Positions 18,249 through 26,877 of a stretch of 64,000 nt of DNA are shown in pieces; position 1 is the first letter of the stretch; the number at the start of each line of letters is the position of its first letter. Below the pieces are notes generated by a model that was not told where the DNA came from, did not search any database, and worked only from the letters and a program-made list of their open reading frames with translations. The stretch comes from Chloroflexota bacterium. Its GTDB lineage: Bacteria; Chloroflexota; Anaerolineae; JAAYZQ01. A program made the translations under genes and the position numbers. Location: NCBI GenBank assembly GCA_018606645.1, contig JAGVRI010000001.1:200926-264925 (forward strand). The letters run 5' to 3'.

Positions 18249-19193
18249 TCATGCCACAGCCCGGAGCAGTCCCAGGTTCCACAGCCGTTGGACCGTCTCT
18301 GGCGAGGCCGGCTGATCGGGCAGGCACAGGACCTCATAGGTATTCGGATCGTATGCCGCATGGCGTGGGGTGAATGCGCCGGCCGGGGGGCCGGCCAGGA
18401 ACCAGCGGGGCCGCGGCTCAGGGTCCACATGGCCAAAGAGTTTAGGATGCTGGCGCAGGGCGATGTAGAGGCCAAAGAGGCCCGCGTCGCCCTCGGCCAG
18501 CGGGGGATGCACCAGAGAAACCAGAGCGTCGGTGGGCTGGGCTTCCTCCAGCCGCAGCATCGCCCAGGCCAGAGCGGTCAGTTGCTCCTCGGTCGGGGGC
18601 AGGGCCAGTTCCCGCAGGAACCAGCGGCCGTCCAGATGGACGAAACGGTTATCGGCGCGGAGGGCTTCGAGAAGCTGGCTGATGACGCGCTCGCCATGCT
18701 TCAGGAGGATGGCTTCCGTCAGGCGGTCGGGATCGCGGCTCTCTTGGGCCTGCTGCACCAACCCGGCCACGATATCACGCCACTTATGGGCTTGCGGACT
18801 CTCCGGTTGCGCCCGGGTGAAGGTCGGCGTCTCCCTCCAGCCCGAGGCGGTTCGCAAGGTGACGGTGTTCCCCTCGACCCTGATGACCTCCCCCACCGCC
18901 GGTACGTGCCGTCTCAGTCCGTGGTCCCACACGGCGACGATGACGCGGTCGCCCTCTGCCCATTCCCCGGCCGGGTCCCACAACCGTACCGACGGATCTC
19001 GCGCCCAGGCGGTCTGCACCGGGGCGCTGGTCTCCGGACCGAAGCGCAGCCGGCCGCGCACCACCCGTTTCGCCAGTTCGGTCAGGTCGTGGGCCTGCCC
19101 GGTCTCTCGGATATAGGTCGCCATCCGTTCCAGGTCAGCCTCGGTGATGCGGAACTCGTCGGTCCAGTAGCGATCGGTGTGGACATCGGACAT
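18249..19193 (-). CDS. Unrecognised island protein sharing tandem modules with the large methylase
   Basis: 314 residues, no named family recognised. Two modules (about 157-200, ending DNRFVHLDGRWFLREL, and 205-270) align in order with residues 120-162 (DDRFVWF...WCLAEM) and 170-240 of the methylase at 24256-26877. Residues 20-115 also resemble that protein's first 100 residues. The layout suggests winged-helix-like nucleic-acid or protein-binding modules without a catalytic centre. The ATG at 19191-19193 has GGAG eight bases upstream; an upstream in-frame ATG at 19244-19246 lacks a ribosome site. It lies between the three-Cys-motif gene and the helicase fusion, and may be an adaptor between modification and helicase components (inference). 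Confidence 0.8.
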   Translation of the reverse strand: MSDVHTDRYWTDEFRITEADLERMATYIRETGQAHDLTELAKRVVRGRLRFGPETSAPVQTAWARDPSVRLWDPAGEWAEGDRVIVAVWDHGLRRHVPAVGEVIRVEGNTVTLRTASGWRETPTFTRAQPESPQAHKWRDIVAGLVQQAQESRDPDRLTEAILLKHGERVISQLLEALRADNRFVHLDGRWFLRELALPPTEEQLTALAWAMLRLEEAQPTDALVSLVHPPLAEGDAGLFGLYIALRQHPKLFGHVDPEPRPRWFLAGPPAGAFTPRHAAYDPNTYEVLCLPDQPASPETVQRLWNLGLLRAVA

Positions 19194-19254
19194 GGTGGTC
19201 ACTCCGGTGCGCCCGTTGGCGCGTCGGTTGTCTTGTGTCTGGTCCATGATTTTC

Positions 19255-19983
19255 TCAGCAAGCGACAACTGGCGCCGGTTCCGGCATGGTATCCCAGGTA
19301 CGGCCTTCAAGCAATCGCCCGGCCGACTTCCTCTTGAAGCCCCCCCACTGTTTGAAGAAAAAAGGCACGCCAGCAGCAAGGCACTGATCTCGAATGTCAA
19401 GGACCCAATCTTTCTTGATCGGCCTTGCTCCGGGTCCCGACTCACCGCCGACAATGACCCAGTCGATCCCGCGTAAGTCCAGGTACGGTAAAGGCCCCAG
19501 CAACGGCTCCAAGGAAAGAAACTTGATCTGCGCATCAGTTCTCCGGAGATGATCGATCCGAAACAGATAGTCTTTGTTCTCCACGCTGACACCCATCCAC
19601 ACGTTGACCGGCCAATCAATCTCGGGGTTCAGTTCGAGCAAACGCGTAGAGCGCTTGGTGAGGACCTGGAACGTGTGCCACGAGGCACGGCGCATGATAT
19701 CAAAGACTTTTTGGATGAACTCCCACGGTACGTCTTGATGGAAGAGATCGCTCATGGAGTTGACAAAGACCATCTGCGGCCTTTTCCAGTTCAGTGGGTG
19801 TTCCAGCATGTGCTCGTGCATAGTCAACCTGAAGCCGTTGACATAGTTAGGCAGCCCCATCGCCTGTAGCCGCAGAGCCATGCGTTCTGCATAGCAGTGC
19901 TTGCACCCCGGACTGACTTTGGTACACCCGGTGACGGGGTTCCATGTAGATTCTGTCCACTCGATACTTGAACGGACACTCAT
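19255..19983 (-). CDS. Gp37/Gp68 (DUF5131) three-Cys-motif protein
   Basis: About 242 residues. The N-terminal [14 protein letters not shown]...[12 protein letters not shown] holds the radical-SAM-like cysteine cluster (C-x7-C-x2-C); [10 protein letters not shown] occurs later. This matches the phage Gp37/Gp68 family, which is commonly paired with TcmP, encoded just upstream here. The reaction is not established; an iron-sulphur cluster chemistry is likely. It has its own strong promoter (20021-20049) and AAGGAAA ahead of the ATG. Its 5' region is AT-richer than the surroundings, as expected of transferred DNA. Confidence 0.9.
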   Translation of the reverse strand: MSVRSSIEWTESTWNPVTGCTKVSPGCKHCYAERMALRLQAMGLPNYVNGFRLTMHEHMLEHPLNWKRPQMVFVNSMSDLFHQDVPWEFIQKVFDIMRRASWHTFQVLTKRSTRLLELNPEIDWPVNVWMGVSVENKDYLFRIDHLRRTDAQIKFLSLEPLLGPLPYLDLRGIDWVIVGGESGPGARPIKKDWVLDIRDQCLAAGVPFFFKQWGGFKRKSAGRLLEGRTWDTMPEPAPVVAC

Positions 19984-20020
19984 AAATGTTTCCTTTACAA
20001 AGGGCTGCTTTTCAATAACA

Positions 20021-20049
20021 ATTATAGCACACTTGTTCTATTTTGTAAA
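20021..20049 (-). promoter_or_regulatory. Promoter of the three-Cys-motif gene
   Basis: Minus strand: TTTACA (20044-20049), 17-base spacer, TATAAT (20021-20026), in an AT-rich gap between tcmP and its partner. It gives the distal half of the island a separate start of transcription. Confidence 0.75.
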
Positions 20050-20091
20050 GTAGGCCAGCACGTGCCAGTCCAGTGACTGGAAAGGGGACCG

Positions 20092-20988
20092 CTACAAAAG
20101 GCGTCCTTGACCGTAAACATCCCGTCGAATCACCTTTTCCCAGAACTCACGACCAAGCGGATGCTTGCTGGCAAACAAGAGACGATACAAAGGCGCTCTC
20201 TTTTTCGCATTACGAATAAGCGGTTCGTCCCCAACTTCATCATCCCGAAAGGCCTCCTTGTAACCAAGGTCTTGCAGTCTCTCTTTGTAATAGTCCATAA
20301 GTTGCCGATGTAGTCCGAAGCGCCTGGGCCTGTTTTTCCACCGTTCGTATATCTGACGCCACTCTGTCCCACCGAAGAATAGATCAACGGCTGTCTTTTC
20401 CTCTGCCTCGAAGGCTTGTCCCATGCAACGGTTTAATCCCATCTGAGGATAATGGATGATCAGGTCCATTCTATACGGCTGCGCGAGCATTGCTACAGTT
20501 TGCCACTGAAGTTCCAGCCCGTCCGGATCCAGGAACGCCAAATTCAATGATGACCATTTCCCTTGTATTCGTTCGCTGTCCACAGCCAGGATATCGTTCA
20601 CGATGTCGTGGACGAGCAAGTTGCTATCACCTAGCAGACAGCGAACGCGGTCATACACCGGAGAGACGCTGCATCGCCGCTGCAAAGCATCGATATTGCC
20701 ACGGTTTGAGTCAACGAAGAAGTAGTCGGTAAACGGATGCGAGGCCGTCAACGACAAGAGTGGCGAGCCCAGGTACACTCGCCCGCTTGCGGGAACATAA
20801 CACTTGCCACAACCAGCGAACAAATCAATGTAGCATCTCCTGCGCCATGGTTTGTCATGCATCGAGGTCTCAAAAATGTTGATATACCGCTTCAGGTAGT
20901 CCAGTTTCTCGGCAACCCAGGGGCCGAACTCTCGTATAGGTAGACCATCATTTTCAGCTTGCAGGTAGGCTTGCATGTTTCTCCCCAT
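20092..20988 (-). CDS. tcmP: Three-Cys-motif partner protein TcmP
   Basis: About 298 residues, matching the TcmP family found next to Gp37/Gp68 proteins: early GPWVAEKLDYLKRYI, then CYIDLFAGCGKC, AFLDPDGLELQW and a C-terminal YRLLFASKHPLG. The fold resembles a class I methyltransferase (IDLFAG as motif I, DPDG as the acidic loop), but the activity is unproven. The ATG at 20986-20988 overlaps the stop of the upstream methylase (TGATG); an ATG four codons later, after GGGGAG, is an alternative. Lower GC than its neighbours. The pair is frequent in defence-type loci. Confidence 0.88.
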   Translation of the reverse strand: MGRNMQAYLQAENDGLPIREFGPWVAEKLDYLKRYINIFETSMHDKPWRRRCYIDLFAGCGKCYVPASGRVYLGSPLLSLTASHPFTDYFFVDSNRGNIDALQRRCSVSPVYDRVRCLLGDSNLLVHDIVNDILAVDSERIQGKWSSLNLAFLDPDGLELQWQTVAMLAQPYRMDLIIHYPQMGLNRCMGQAFEAEEKTAVDLFFGGTEWRQIYERWKNRPRRFGLHRQLMDYYKERLQDLGYKEAFRDDEVGDEPLIRNAKKRAPLYRLLFASKHPLGREFWEKVIRRDVYGQGRLL

Positions 20989-21854
20989 CAACTCGTTGGG
21001 TTATCTCGAAGGCCGTGTAAGTGCATTGTGTTGGTAATACTGTTCCGCCTGTCACGCAATGTAGCCACCACCGTCTCCAACTCCGGGTTGGGCTGGCCGT
21101 TGGGGTGGATCTGCCCCACCTCGGCCAACAGCACCTGATGCCCGGCCGGGGGCCTGCACTTTTCCAGGTACAGGATGGCCGTCTTGGCCGTGGTGCCGGT
21201 ATCCTTGAAGGTGTCGCGCGGCAGCCCGACCACGGCGTGGAGGGTAAAATTCTGGACCAGCCACTCGCGCACATAGCGCAGGTTGCTATTCGCAAAGACG
21301 CCTTCGGGCAGAATGATGGCCACCTTGCCACCCGGCCGGGCCAGTTGGACGAAACGCTCCAGGAAGAGGACTTCGATCACCTGGGAAAGACGCGTTTTCA
21401 CCGGGCGGAGGGACTCGCCCAGCAATGGGAGTTGGAGAGTGTTCCTCTCGTCCTCGGTGTGGGCCAGGGTGAAATGGCGCAAAATCTCCTTATCTCGCAC
21501 GCGCCATTTGCTGCTGGCAAAGGGGGGATTGCCGATCACCAGGTCATAGTGCTCTTTCCAGAAGCCGCTCTCGCAAGCGATCTCGGCGAGACCGTCCTGG
21601 CAGAAGAGGCGGTAGCGCCCTTCAAACCCTTGCAGGTTCTCCCGCGCCGCGGCGATGGCTTCCGGGTCAATGTCCACGCCGGCCACAGTTGCGGCGCCGC
21701 GGCGGAGCGCTTCTTTGAGAAAAGCGCCATCGCCACAGGCCGGGTCCATGACCTTCCACAGCGGGTCAAAGCCCACCAGGTCGAACATGAACTCCACCAC
21801 GGCCTGGGGAGTGAAGAACTGGGATAGGTGGCGTTTCTGGTTGTGGTTAACCAT
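20988..21854 (-). CDS. N-6 adenine DNA methyltransferase (small)
   Basis: 288 residues, little more than the catalytic domain: motif I MDPACGDGAFL near residue 36, acidic GVDIDPEA, and catalytic NPPF near 110 in LVIGNPPF. Both HsdM-like N- and C-terminal helical domains are missing or very short. Its C-terminus (PPAGHQVLLAEV) matches the 512-residue methylase just upstream, which indicates a tandem duplication. The ATG at 21852-21854 overlaps the preceding stop (TGATG). It probably modifies adenine in a target set by a shared specificity subunit (inference). Confidence 0.9.
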   Translation of the reverse strand: MVNHNQKRHLSQFFTPQAVVEFMFDLVGFDPLWKVMDPACGDGAFLKEALRRGAATVAGVDIDPEAIAAARENLQGFEGRYRLFCQDGLAEIACESGFWKEHYDLVIGNPPFASSKWRVRDKEILRHFTLAHTEDERNTLQLPLLGESLRPVKTRLSQVIEVLFLERFVQLARPGGKVAIILPEGVFANSNLRYVREWLVQNFTLHAVVGLPRDTFKDTGTTAKTAILYLEKCRPPAGHQVLLAEVGQIHPNGQPNPELETVVATLRDRRNSITNTMHLHGLRDNPTS

Positions 21855-23392
21855 CAACCGATCCTCTCACGGTAAGTCCGCTCGATAATCTCCAACTGGG
21901 CGCCCAGGGCGCGCCGGTCGCTCACTTCCGCCAGCAGCACTTGATGCCCGGCCGGGGGCATTTCTTTGCGCAGCAACACGGCGCACATCTTGGACGGGGT
22001 GAAGGGAAAGATGCCCCGCGGCAGGCTGACCACCAGTTCGACGGTGGTCTCGGCCGCCAGATGCTCGCGGATGGGACGCATCTGGCTGTTGGCAAAGATG
22101 CCCTCGGGCAGGATGATGGCCACTTGGCCGCCCCGTTTGGCCAGGGCCAGGAACCGTTCCAGGTGAGCCACCTCATGTCGCCGCTGGCGTTGGGCAAAGG
22201 CAAACGTATCCGGCAGGCTTTGGAAGAAGCTTTGCAGATCGCGATATTCCCGGGGGAGGCTATCGCTCTTTTCCAGGGGATTGCCGGCCGGCGGGTTGCC
22301 GATCACCAGGTCAAAGCTCTCCGGCTCCAGCAGCCCGGTCAGGTCCTCTTCCCAATCGAAATCTTTGCCCGTGCTCAGGCTGTTCTTGCGATAGACCTTG
22401 AGCCCCCGTTGTTCACCGGGCAACAGCAGTTCCAGGAAGGTTTTGGTGGCGTGCACCGCCAACGGGTCCATGTCGCAGCCGTTCAGGTTGGTGGCAATCT
22501 GTTCCGGCGCAGCGCCCTGTCGCACCCATTCCAGGGCGATGCGGCCCAGGAAGCCGCCGGAGCCGCACACGGGGTCAACGACGAAATCGCTGGGCCTGGG
22601 CGCGGCCAGGCGCACCAGGAAGCTGATCACCTCGGCCGGGGTAAGGTAGCGGCGGTACGGACCCCCGGTGAAGGTGCGGCCGACAAAGTGGCGGAAGGCG
22701 TAGCCCAGCGGCCGCCCCTGATACTTGGGCAGGTGATAGTTGCCCAGCAGTTCCTCGATGCGAGTCTGGATGCGCCGGGCCAGCGAATGGCTCTGATACA
22801 CCGTTTCGACGGCCTCCCCGCGCAACCGGGCCACCAAGAGATCGGCCAGGGCCATCACTGCCCGTTCGTCATCGAAGCGCGGGCGCTTGCTGCCTTTGAT
22901 CTCCTGGAAGATTTTGCCAAAGAGGGTGATAAAGGTCTCCAGGGTGATGACCTCGGCCGGCAGGGCTTCATCCACCTCGCCTACCGCGTCCAGGATCTCT
23001 TCTTTGGTCAGCAGCCTTTCCGTAGGTGTATAGAGGATGCCGGCGCCGCCATGGGGCGGGGGTTCGGCCTTGAAGAGGCCCAGCTTCTTGCCGGCGGCGA
23101 CCATCACGTAGGGCACAGGGCGGGCCGGGTCGTCCAGGAAGATGGCGTAGGCGCGGCCCTGCTTGAAGCCGTGGTCGAACTTGACGGCGCTGGGCTCGGC
23201 CTCGACGACGATGAGCGGGCGTTCGCCGATGCGCACCAGCAGGTCAATGTCGCCGCTGCGGCCAGGGAAGAACTCGACTTTAGCCTCGGGCACCCAGTCG
23301 GTCTCCTCGAAGCCCAATTCTCGCAGCCGGGGCCGGAGCACCTCCTGGATGACCTGCGCTTCTCGTTTGGGTTGACCTGGCCTACGCGGCAC
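21854..23392 (-). CDS. N-6 adenine DNA methyltransferase with nuclease-like N-terminal domain
   Basis: 512 residues. Residues 1-160 resemble the HsdR_N/type IIG nuclease domain: SGDIDLLVRIGERPLIVVEAE carries the Asp and Glu of a PD-(D/E)xK site, but the final Lys position is Glu. A helical region (170-250) is followed by the methylase core with motif I VDPVCGSGGFL near 290 and NPPA near 375, then a C-terminal PPAGHQVLLAEV tail. The GTG at 23390-23392 has AAGGAGG seven bases away and overlaps the specificity gene by 11 bases. It could be a fused restriction-modification enzyme or a methylase with an inactive nuclease relic. Confidence 0.88.
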   Translation of the reverse strand: MPRRPGQPKREAQVIQEVLRPRLRELGFEETDWVPEAKVEFFPGRSGDIDLLVRIGERPLIVVEAEPSAVKFDHGFKQGRAYAIFLDDPARPVPYVMVAAGKKLGLFKAEPPPHGGAGILYTPTERLLTKEEILDAVGEVDEALPAEVITLETFITLFGKIFQEIKGSKRPRFDDERAVMALADLLVARLRGEAVETVYQSHSLARRIQTRIEELLGNYHLPKYQGRPLGYAFRHFVGRTFTGGPYRRYLTPAEVISFLVRLAAPRPSDFVVDPVCGSGGFLGRIALEWVRQGAAPEQIATNLNGCDMDPLAVHATKTFLELLLPGEQRGLKVYRKNSLSTGKDFDWEEDLTGLLEPESFDLVIGNPPAGNPLEKSDSLPREYRDLQSFFQSLPDTFAFAQRQRRHEVAHLERFLALAKRGGQVAIILPEGIFANSQMRPIREHLAAETTVELVVSLPRGIFPFTPSKMCAVLLRKEMPPAGHQVLLAEVSDRRALGAQLEIIERTYRERIG

Positions 23393-24254
23393 TATTCGCC
23401 TCCTTCAGGATGCGCTCCACCGGCTCGATCTCCGTCCGCTTACCCTCGATGATCTCCTCTACCTGGCGGATCAGGTCGTTGAGCATGGCCTCGGCGATGG
23501 CGATGTTGTGTTCGTATTCGGCGCCGTAGCGCTCCTCGGCTGCTTTGTTGCCGTGCTCATAGGCTATCTTCGCTTTGCTGGTTGACTCGACTGCGAGGTC
23601 ATGATATTGCGACATCTGGTCATATTGTACGGCAATACCACGTTGCACTCCAATGGGCAAGAGCGGCACACTGATACTTCTTATTTCATCAAAGCTAATC
23701 TTTGTCAGACCAGACACGCCATGCAAAAGACGCTGGATTTGTGTCTGTCCAAACTTAGAAAGCAAGAAGACTGTCAAATAACAAGGGTCGAGGTGATCTA
23801 TACGAATCAATGTCACATCGTCACTTATGGTCCAGTCGCTAGGCTCATACCTAAACACTGTACAACGCCCCAAGGTGCCAACGCCGCTCCTATTGAACAG
23901 AATATCACCTCGTTGCGGCTTTCTTGAGGGGTCATTTCGTCTGTCATCCTCAGGTATATAAAGAGGATTCAGATGAAAACTAAGGCCGGTATTGCGCACT
24001 ATAGTTGGGCTGATATACTTTATGCCAGACTTCGTGAAGAATCTGTCCCCCTTCACAACTATGACCCCATACGTTATGAAGACCACAAAGTCCCCTAAGG
24101 TCCGAGTAGGGTATGTTCTATCGAGTTCTGTGAGCACTTCCATCCATACAGCACTCCAAAACCCAGGATCCATACGCTCAACAAGCTGTCCCTGAGCCTT
24201 CACAACAATCATGGGGTCTGCTTCACGTATAACCCTGACTTGAGAAATCGTCAT
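23382..24254 (-). CDS. Type I specificity (HsdS-like) subunit, half length
   Basis: 290 residues, against the usual 400-450. One target-recognition domain (about 45-190, with SGIKYISPTIVRNTG, RGDILFNRSGVGTLGRC and the closing PLLPIGVQRGIAVQYD) is followed by a helical spacer rich in Ala/Glu/Lys (200-285). A half subunit would have to dimerise to read a two-part site. The ATG at 24252-24254 has GGAGG nearby and begins one base after the large methylase stop. The recognition region is visibly poorer in GC than the flanking genes, a common sign of specificity-domain exchange. Confidence 0.88.
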   Translation of the reverse strand: MTISQVRVIREADPMIVVKAQGQLVERMDPGFWSAVWMEVLTELDRTYPTRTLGDFVVFITYGVIVVKGDRFFTKSGIKYISPTIVRNTGLSFHLNPLYIPEDDRRNDPSRKPQRGDILFNRSGVGTLGRCTVFRYEPSDWTISDDVTLIRIDHLDPCYLTVFLLSKFGQTQIQRLLHGVSGLTKISFDEIRSISVPLLPIGVQRGIAVQYDQMSQYHDLAVESTSKAKIAYEHGNKAAEERYGAEYEHNIAIAEAMLNDLIRQVEEIIEGKRTEIEPVERILKEANSAA

Positions 24255-24255
24255 C

Positions 24256-26877
24256 TCAATGCCTCCTTTGAGCGATCTCGAGCGCAATGCGCATCTGCTC
24301 GTAAAGTGCAATGGACACGAGCAAGACCTCATGAGACATTCCTGCTTCCGAGTTTACCAGGAATACTATGGTGCTCTTGGTGCCATACAGACTGGCATTA
24401 CGTGGGCGAGGCAATTGCACGATCATTTCTAGTTCAAAGTTGTCTACCAACCAGTGTCTGAGCCCTTGGTCGCTTTCACTGGCATTGGCTAACACGCTTT
24501 CGGAAGCGTTGACCACCGCCCGGCCTCCGGTATCCAGCAACCCAGCCCAGCGGCGCAGGAACGCCCCCACCTGCCCGCCCCCAAATGGCGGGTTGCCCAG
24601 GATCAGGTCGTACTTCTGGGCAAACATGCCCCCTTGCTCGCGCAAGGAATCGGCCCGCACTACGGTGAAGTGGCGGGCGCCGTTGGCTACCAGGTTCAGC
24701 CGGGCCGCTTCTACCGCCCTGTCGTAAATGTCGGCGCCGTACAGCTCCAGGTCGGCGTCCTCGCCGTAGACCTCTTTCACGAAGCGCAGCGCCTTGACCA
24801 GGAAGATGCCCGTCCCACAACAGATGTCGGCCACCCGCTCGCCCGGTCTTGGCTGGGCCAAGTTTACCATGAAATCCACCACCTGTCGAGGGGTCACAAA
24901 GCGGTTGGCGCTTCGGTCGGCGATGCATTGCATCAGGTATTCGTCCAACTGCTCGGGGGTGCCGGGTTCCCAGAACGTGATCTCGAAGGCGCGCCGGATG
25001 GGTCCGACGCGCAGCAGCAGCGCTTGTCGAATCTCGTCGGTGAGCGGTGTGTTCGCAAAGGGAATCGGATAGACGATGTGCCGGATGCCGATATCGGGGA
25101 CTTCTGTGGGAGGCGTAGTTCTGACGGACGGCGGAGGCTCAACTTCTTTCTTTTTCCCGGGTTTTGTCGGCGGCACCGCGATATGCCTCTTCCTCACAAT
25201 CGCCTGCAGCGATCTATCCTTCGGCACCTTCGGGCCTGACGATGTGACTATCGGCTGCTGCCTATGCCTGCCGGTTCCCACCGCTCGCACCCGTTCACAA
25301 AACTGGGGACGGAACCGGTACTTTCCATCGCCAACCGGTTCAAACGCCCGCCGCCGCCACAGTTCCCAGGCAATGGTCGCTTTGCTGGTCAGCCGGCCCT
25401 GCTCGTCAAAGTGGATCGCCTGGAACAGGTCCTCGGCTGTGACATACAGCGGCTGGCGCCCCCTCTCTTCCCACCACCGGCAGCACTGCTCATACATCAA
25501 CTGGAAGATGCCGGCGCCGACCTGCTCCGCCTGCCGGAACAGCGCCGGCAGGTCCTCCCACCGCGCATCGGCGACGAACACGTCCTCCGCGATTTCGTAG
25601 CGCACCGGCTCCTCGACCTCGTCGTACTCGAGCGTCCCATCCTCTGCCAGGAAAACGCGCCGCACCAGGATCCTTCGCTCACCCTGGATCGGTTGGGTGC
25701 GCATCTCGTATTCCCGTTCGCTGTCGCGATGGGAGATGACCAGTTTGGCGCCGGGGTAAATGCCGTGGTCGTGGAACGCCTGGTACATCTGCGGCGAACC
25801 CAGGATGCGCCGCTGATCCCAGTCCACCCAGGCGGGGAACGATTCCTCGTGTCCGCCGAAGCGGTGATAGAAGGTGACCGCATCGGCCATGGAGGCGCGG
25901 GGCGGGAAGAGCCGCTGCATGTCCTTCGTCAGCGGCAGCCAGTGGCCGTAGTAATGCCTCGCCTTCAGGGTGATGGTCGCGTGGCGGGGCCGGTCCTGCC
26001 GCCAGGTTTCCAGATCCTGGGCAACGGGCGGCTCTCCGGGTTTGTCCTCTTCTTCATCCGTCTCTTCCTCGGTTTCGTCCCGTTTCACGCCCGGCGGCGG
26101 GGTGACGGCGCTCTCTTTCCGGGGTCCCACCAGCCCCTGCCGCTCTTGCAACTCCTGCCACTCCGCCTCCAGCACCCAGCCATCGCCCACTTGGCGCAGG
26201 TCCGTGCATCGTTGCAGCGCGGCGTTCAGGGCGAACGCCTTCAGCCGGTAGCCGTCGCTGCCGTCGTTCTCCTGTCCCCAGATCGCCCGGACCAGCTCTT
26301 CCGTCGGCCGGGGGCGCAACACGCCATCGGCGAGCAAACCCTCCAGCAGCGGCCCGACGCGGGCCAGCTCCTCATCGCCCACCTCCGGCAGCATCTCGGC
26401 CAGGCACCAGTGATCCCCCTGGGCATCCTGGAACCAGACAAAACGGTCGTCGGCGCCCAATGTTTCCTGAACCGCGCGGCGAATGGCCGGGCCGTGTTGC
26501 CCGATGATCCGCTCGACCTGCTCCTCGGTCACGGGCGGACGGTCCTCGGCCGGCGCGCCGGGGACCCCCGCCGCCATCCACCGCTCCGTCCCGTCGGGCA
26601 GGAGCAGCGTCACGATCTGGAACTGGCCCTGTTTCGGATTGCTACCGATCTCTACCGCTTTCACTTGCACCGGCTGGCCGTTGAACCGGATGGTCTCCCT
26701 CGATTCATACCGCGCTCCCGGGGCGTACCCGCGCTCGGCGGCCCGGTCTTCCAGCCAGGCCCGCACCGCCTCCTGGGCCAGCAGGTTCAGATGCACCGGG
26801 TGTCCTGCTTCGCGGACCGCCTGGGCCAGCCTCTCCCGATTGACCTCTCCAACCTCCATCGCTGACTGGGCCGTCAT
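24256..26877 (-). CDS. N-6 adenine DNA methyltransferase with long N-terminal regulatory extension
   Basis: 873 residues, first gene of the island operon. Residues 1-240 hold tandem winged-helix-like modules homologous to the protein at 18249-19193. An acidic linker (about 262-285) leads to an unrecognised middle region (290-540) and a basic Pro-rich stretch (550-590). The methylase core has motif I VADICCGTGIFL near 682, GADIYDRA near 713, and NPPF near 761. The C-terminal segment (EVLLVSIALYEQ) parallels the tails of the two other methylases. Translation probably starts at the ATG 26875-26877 after GGGGA; another ATG follows six codons later. The long leader and promoter at 27175-27202 suggest regulated expression. 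Confidence 0.88.
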   Translation of the reverse strand: MTAQSAMEVGEVNRERLAQAVREAGHPVHLNLLAQEAVRAWLEDRAAERGYAPGARYESRETIRFNGQPVQVKAVEIGSNPKQGQFQIVTLLLPDGTERWMAAGVPGAPAEDRPPVTEEQVERIIGQHGPAIRRAVQETLGADDRFVWFQDAQGDHWCLAEMLPEVGDEELARVGPLLEGLLADGVLRPRPTEELVRAIWGQENDGSDGYRLKAFALNAALQRCTDLRQVGDGWVLEAEWQELQERQGLVGPRKESAVTPPPGVKRDETEEETDEEEDKPGEPPVAQDLETWRQDRPRHATITLKARHYYGHWLPLTKDMQRLFPPRASMADAVTFYHRFGGHEESFPAWVDWDQRRILGSPQMYQAFHDHGIYPGAKLVISHRDSEREYEMRTQPIQGERRILVRRVFLAEDGTLEYDEVEEPVRYEIAEDVFVADARWEDLPALFRQAEQVGAGIFQLMYEQCCRWWEERGRQPLYVTAEDLFQAIHFDEQGRLTSKATIAWELWRRRAFEPVGDGKYRFRPQFCERVRAVGTGRHRQQPIVTSSGPKVPKDRSLQAIVRKRHIAVPPTKPGKKKEVEPPPSVRTTPPTEVPDIGIRHIVYPIPFANTPLTDEIRQALLLRVGPIRRAFEITFWEPGTPEQLDEYLMQCIADRSANRFVTPRQVVDFMVNLAQPRPGERVADICCGTGIFLVKALRFVKEVYGEDADLELYGADIYDRAVEAARLNLVANGARHFTVVRADSLREQGGMFAQKYDLILGNPPFGGGQVGAFLRRWAGLLDTGGRAVVNASESVLANASESDQGLRHWLVDNFELEMIVQLPRPRNASLYGTKSTIVFLVNSEAGMSHEVLLVSIALYEQMRIALEIAQRRH

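Noticed and set aside
20065..20080. Hairpin CCAGTC-CAGT-GACTGG as a terminator after tcmP.
   Set aside because: Only six pairs and no T run in either direction; it may be chance.
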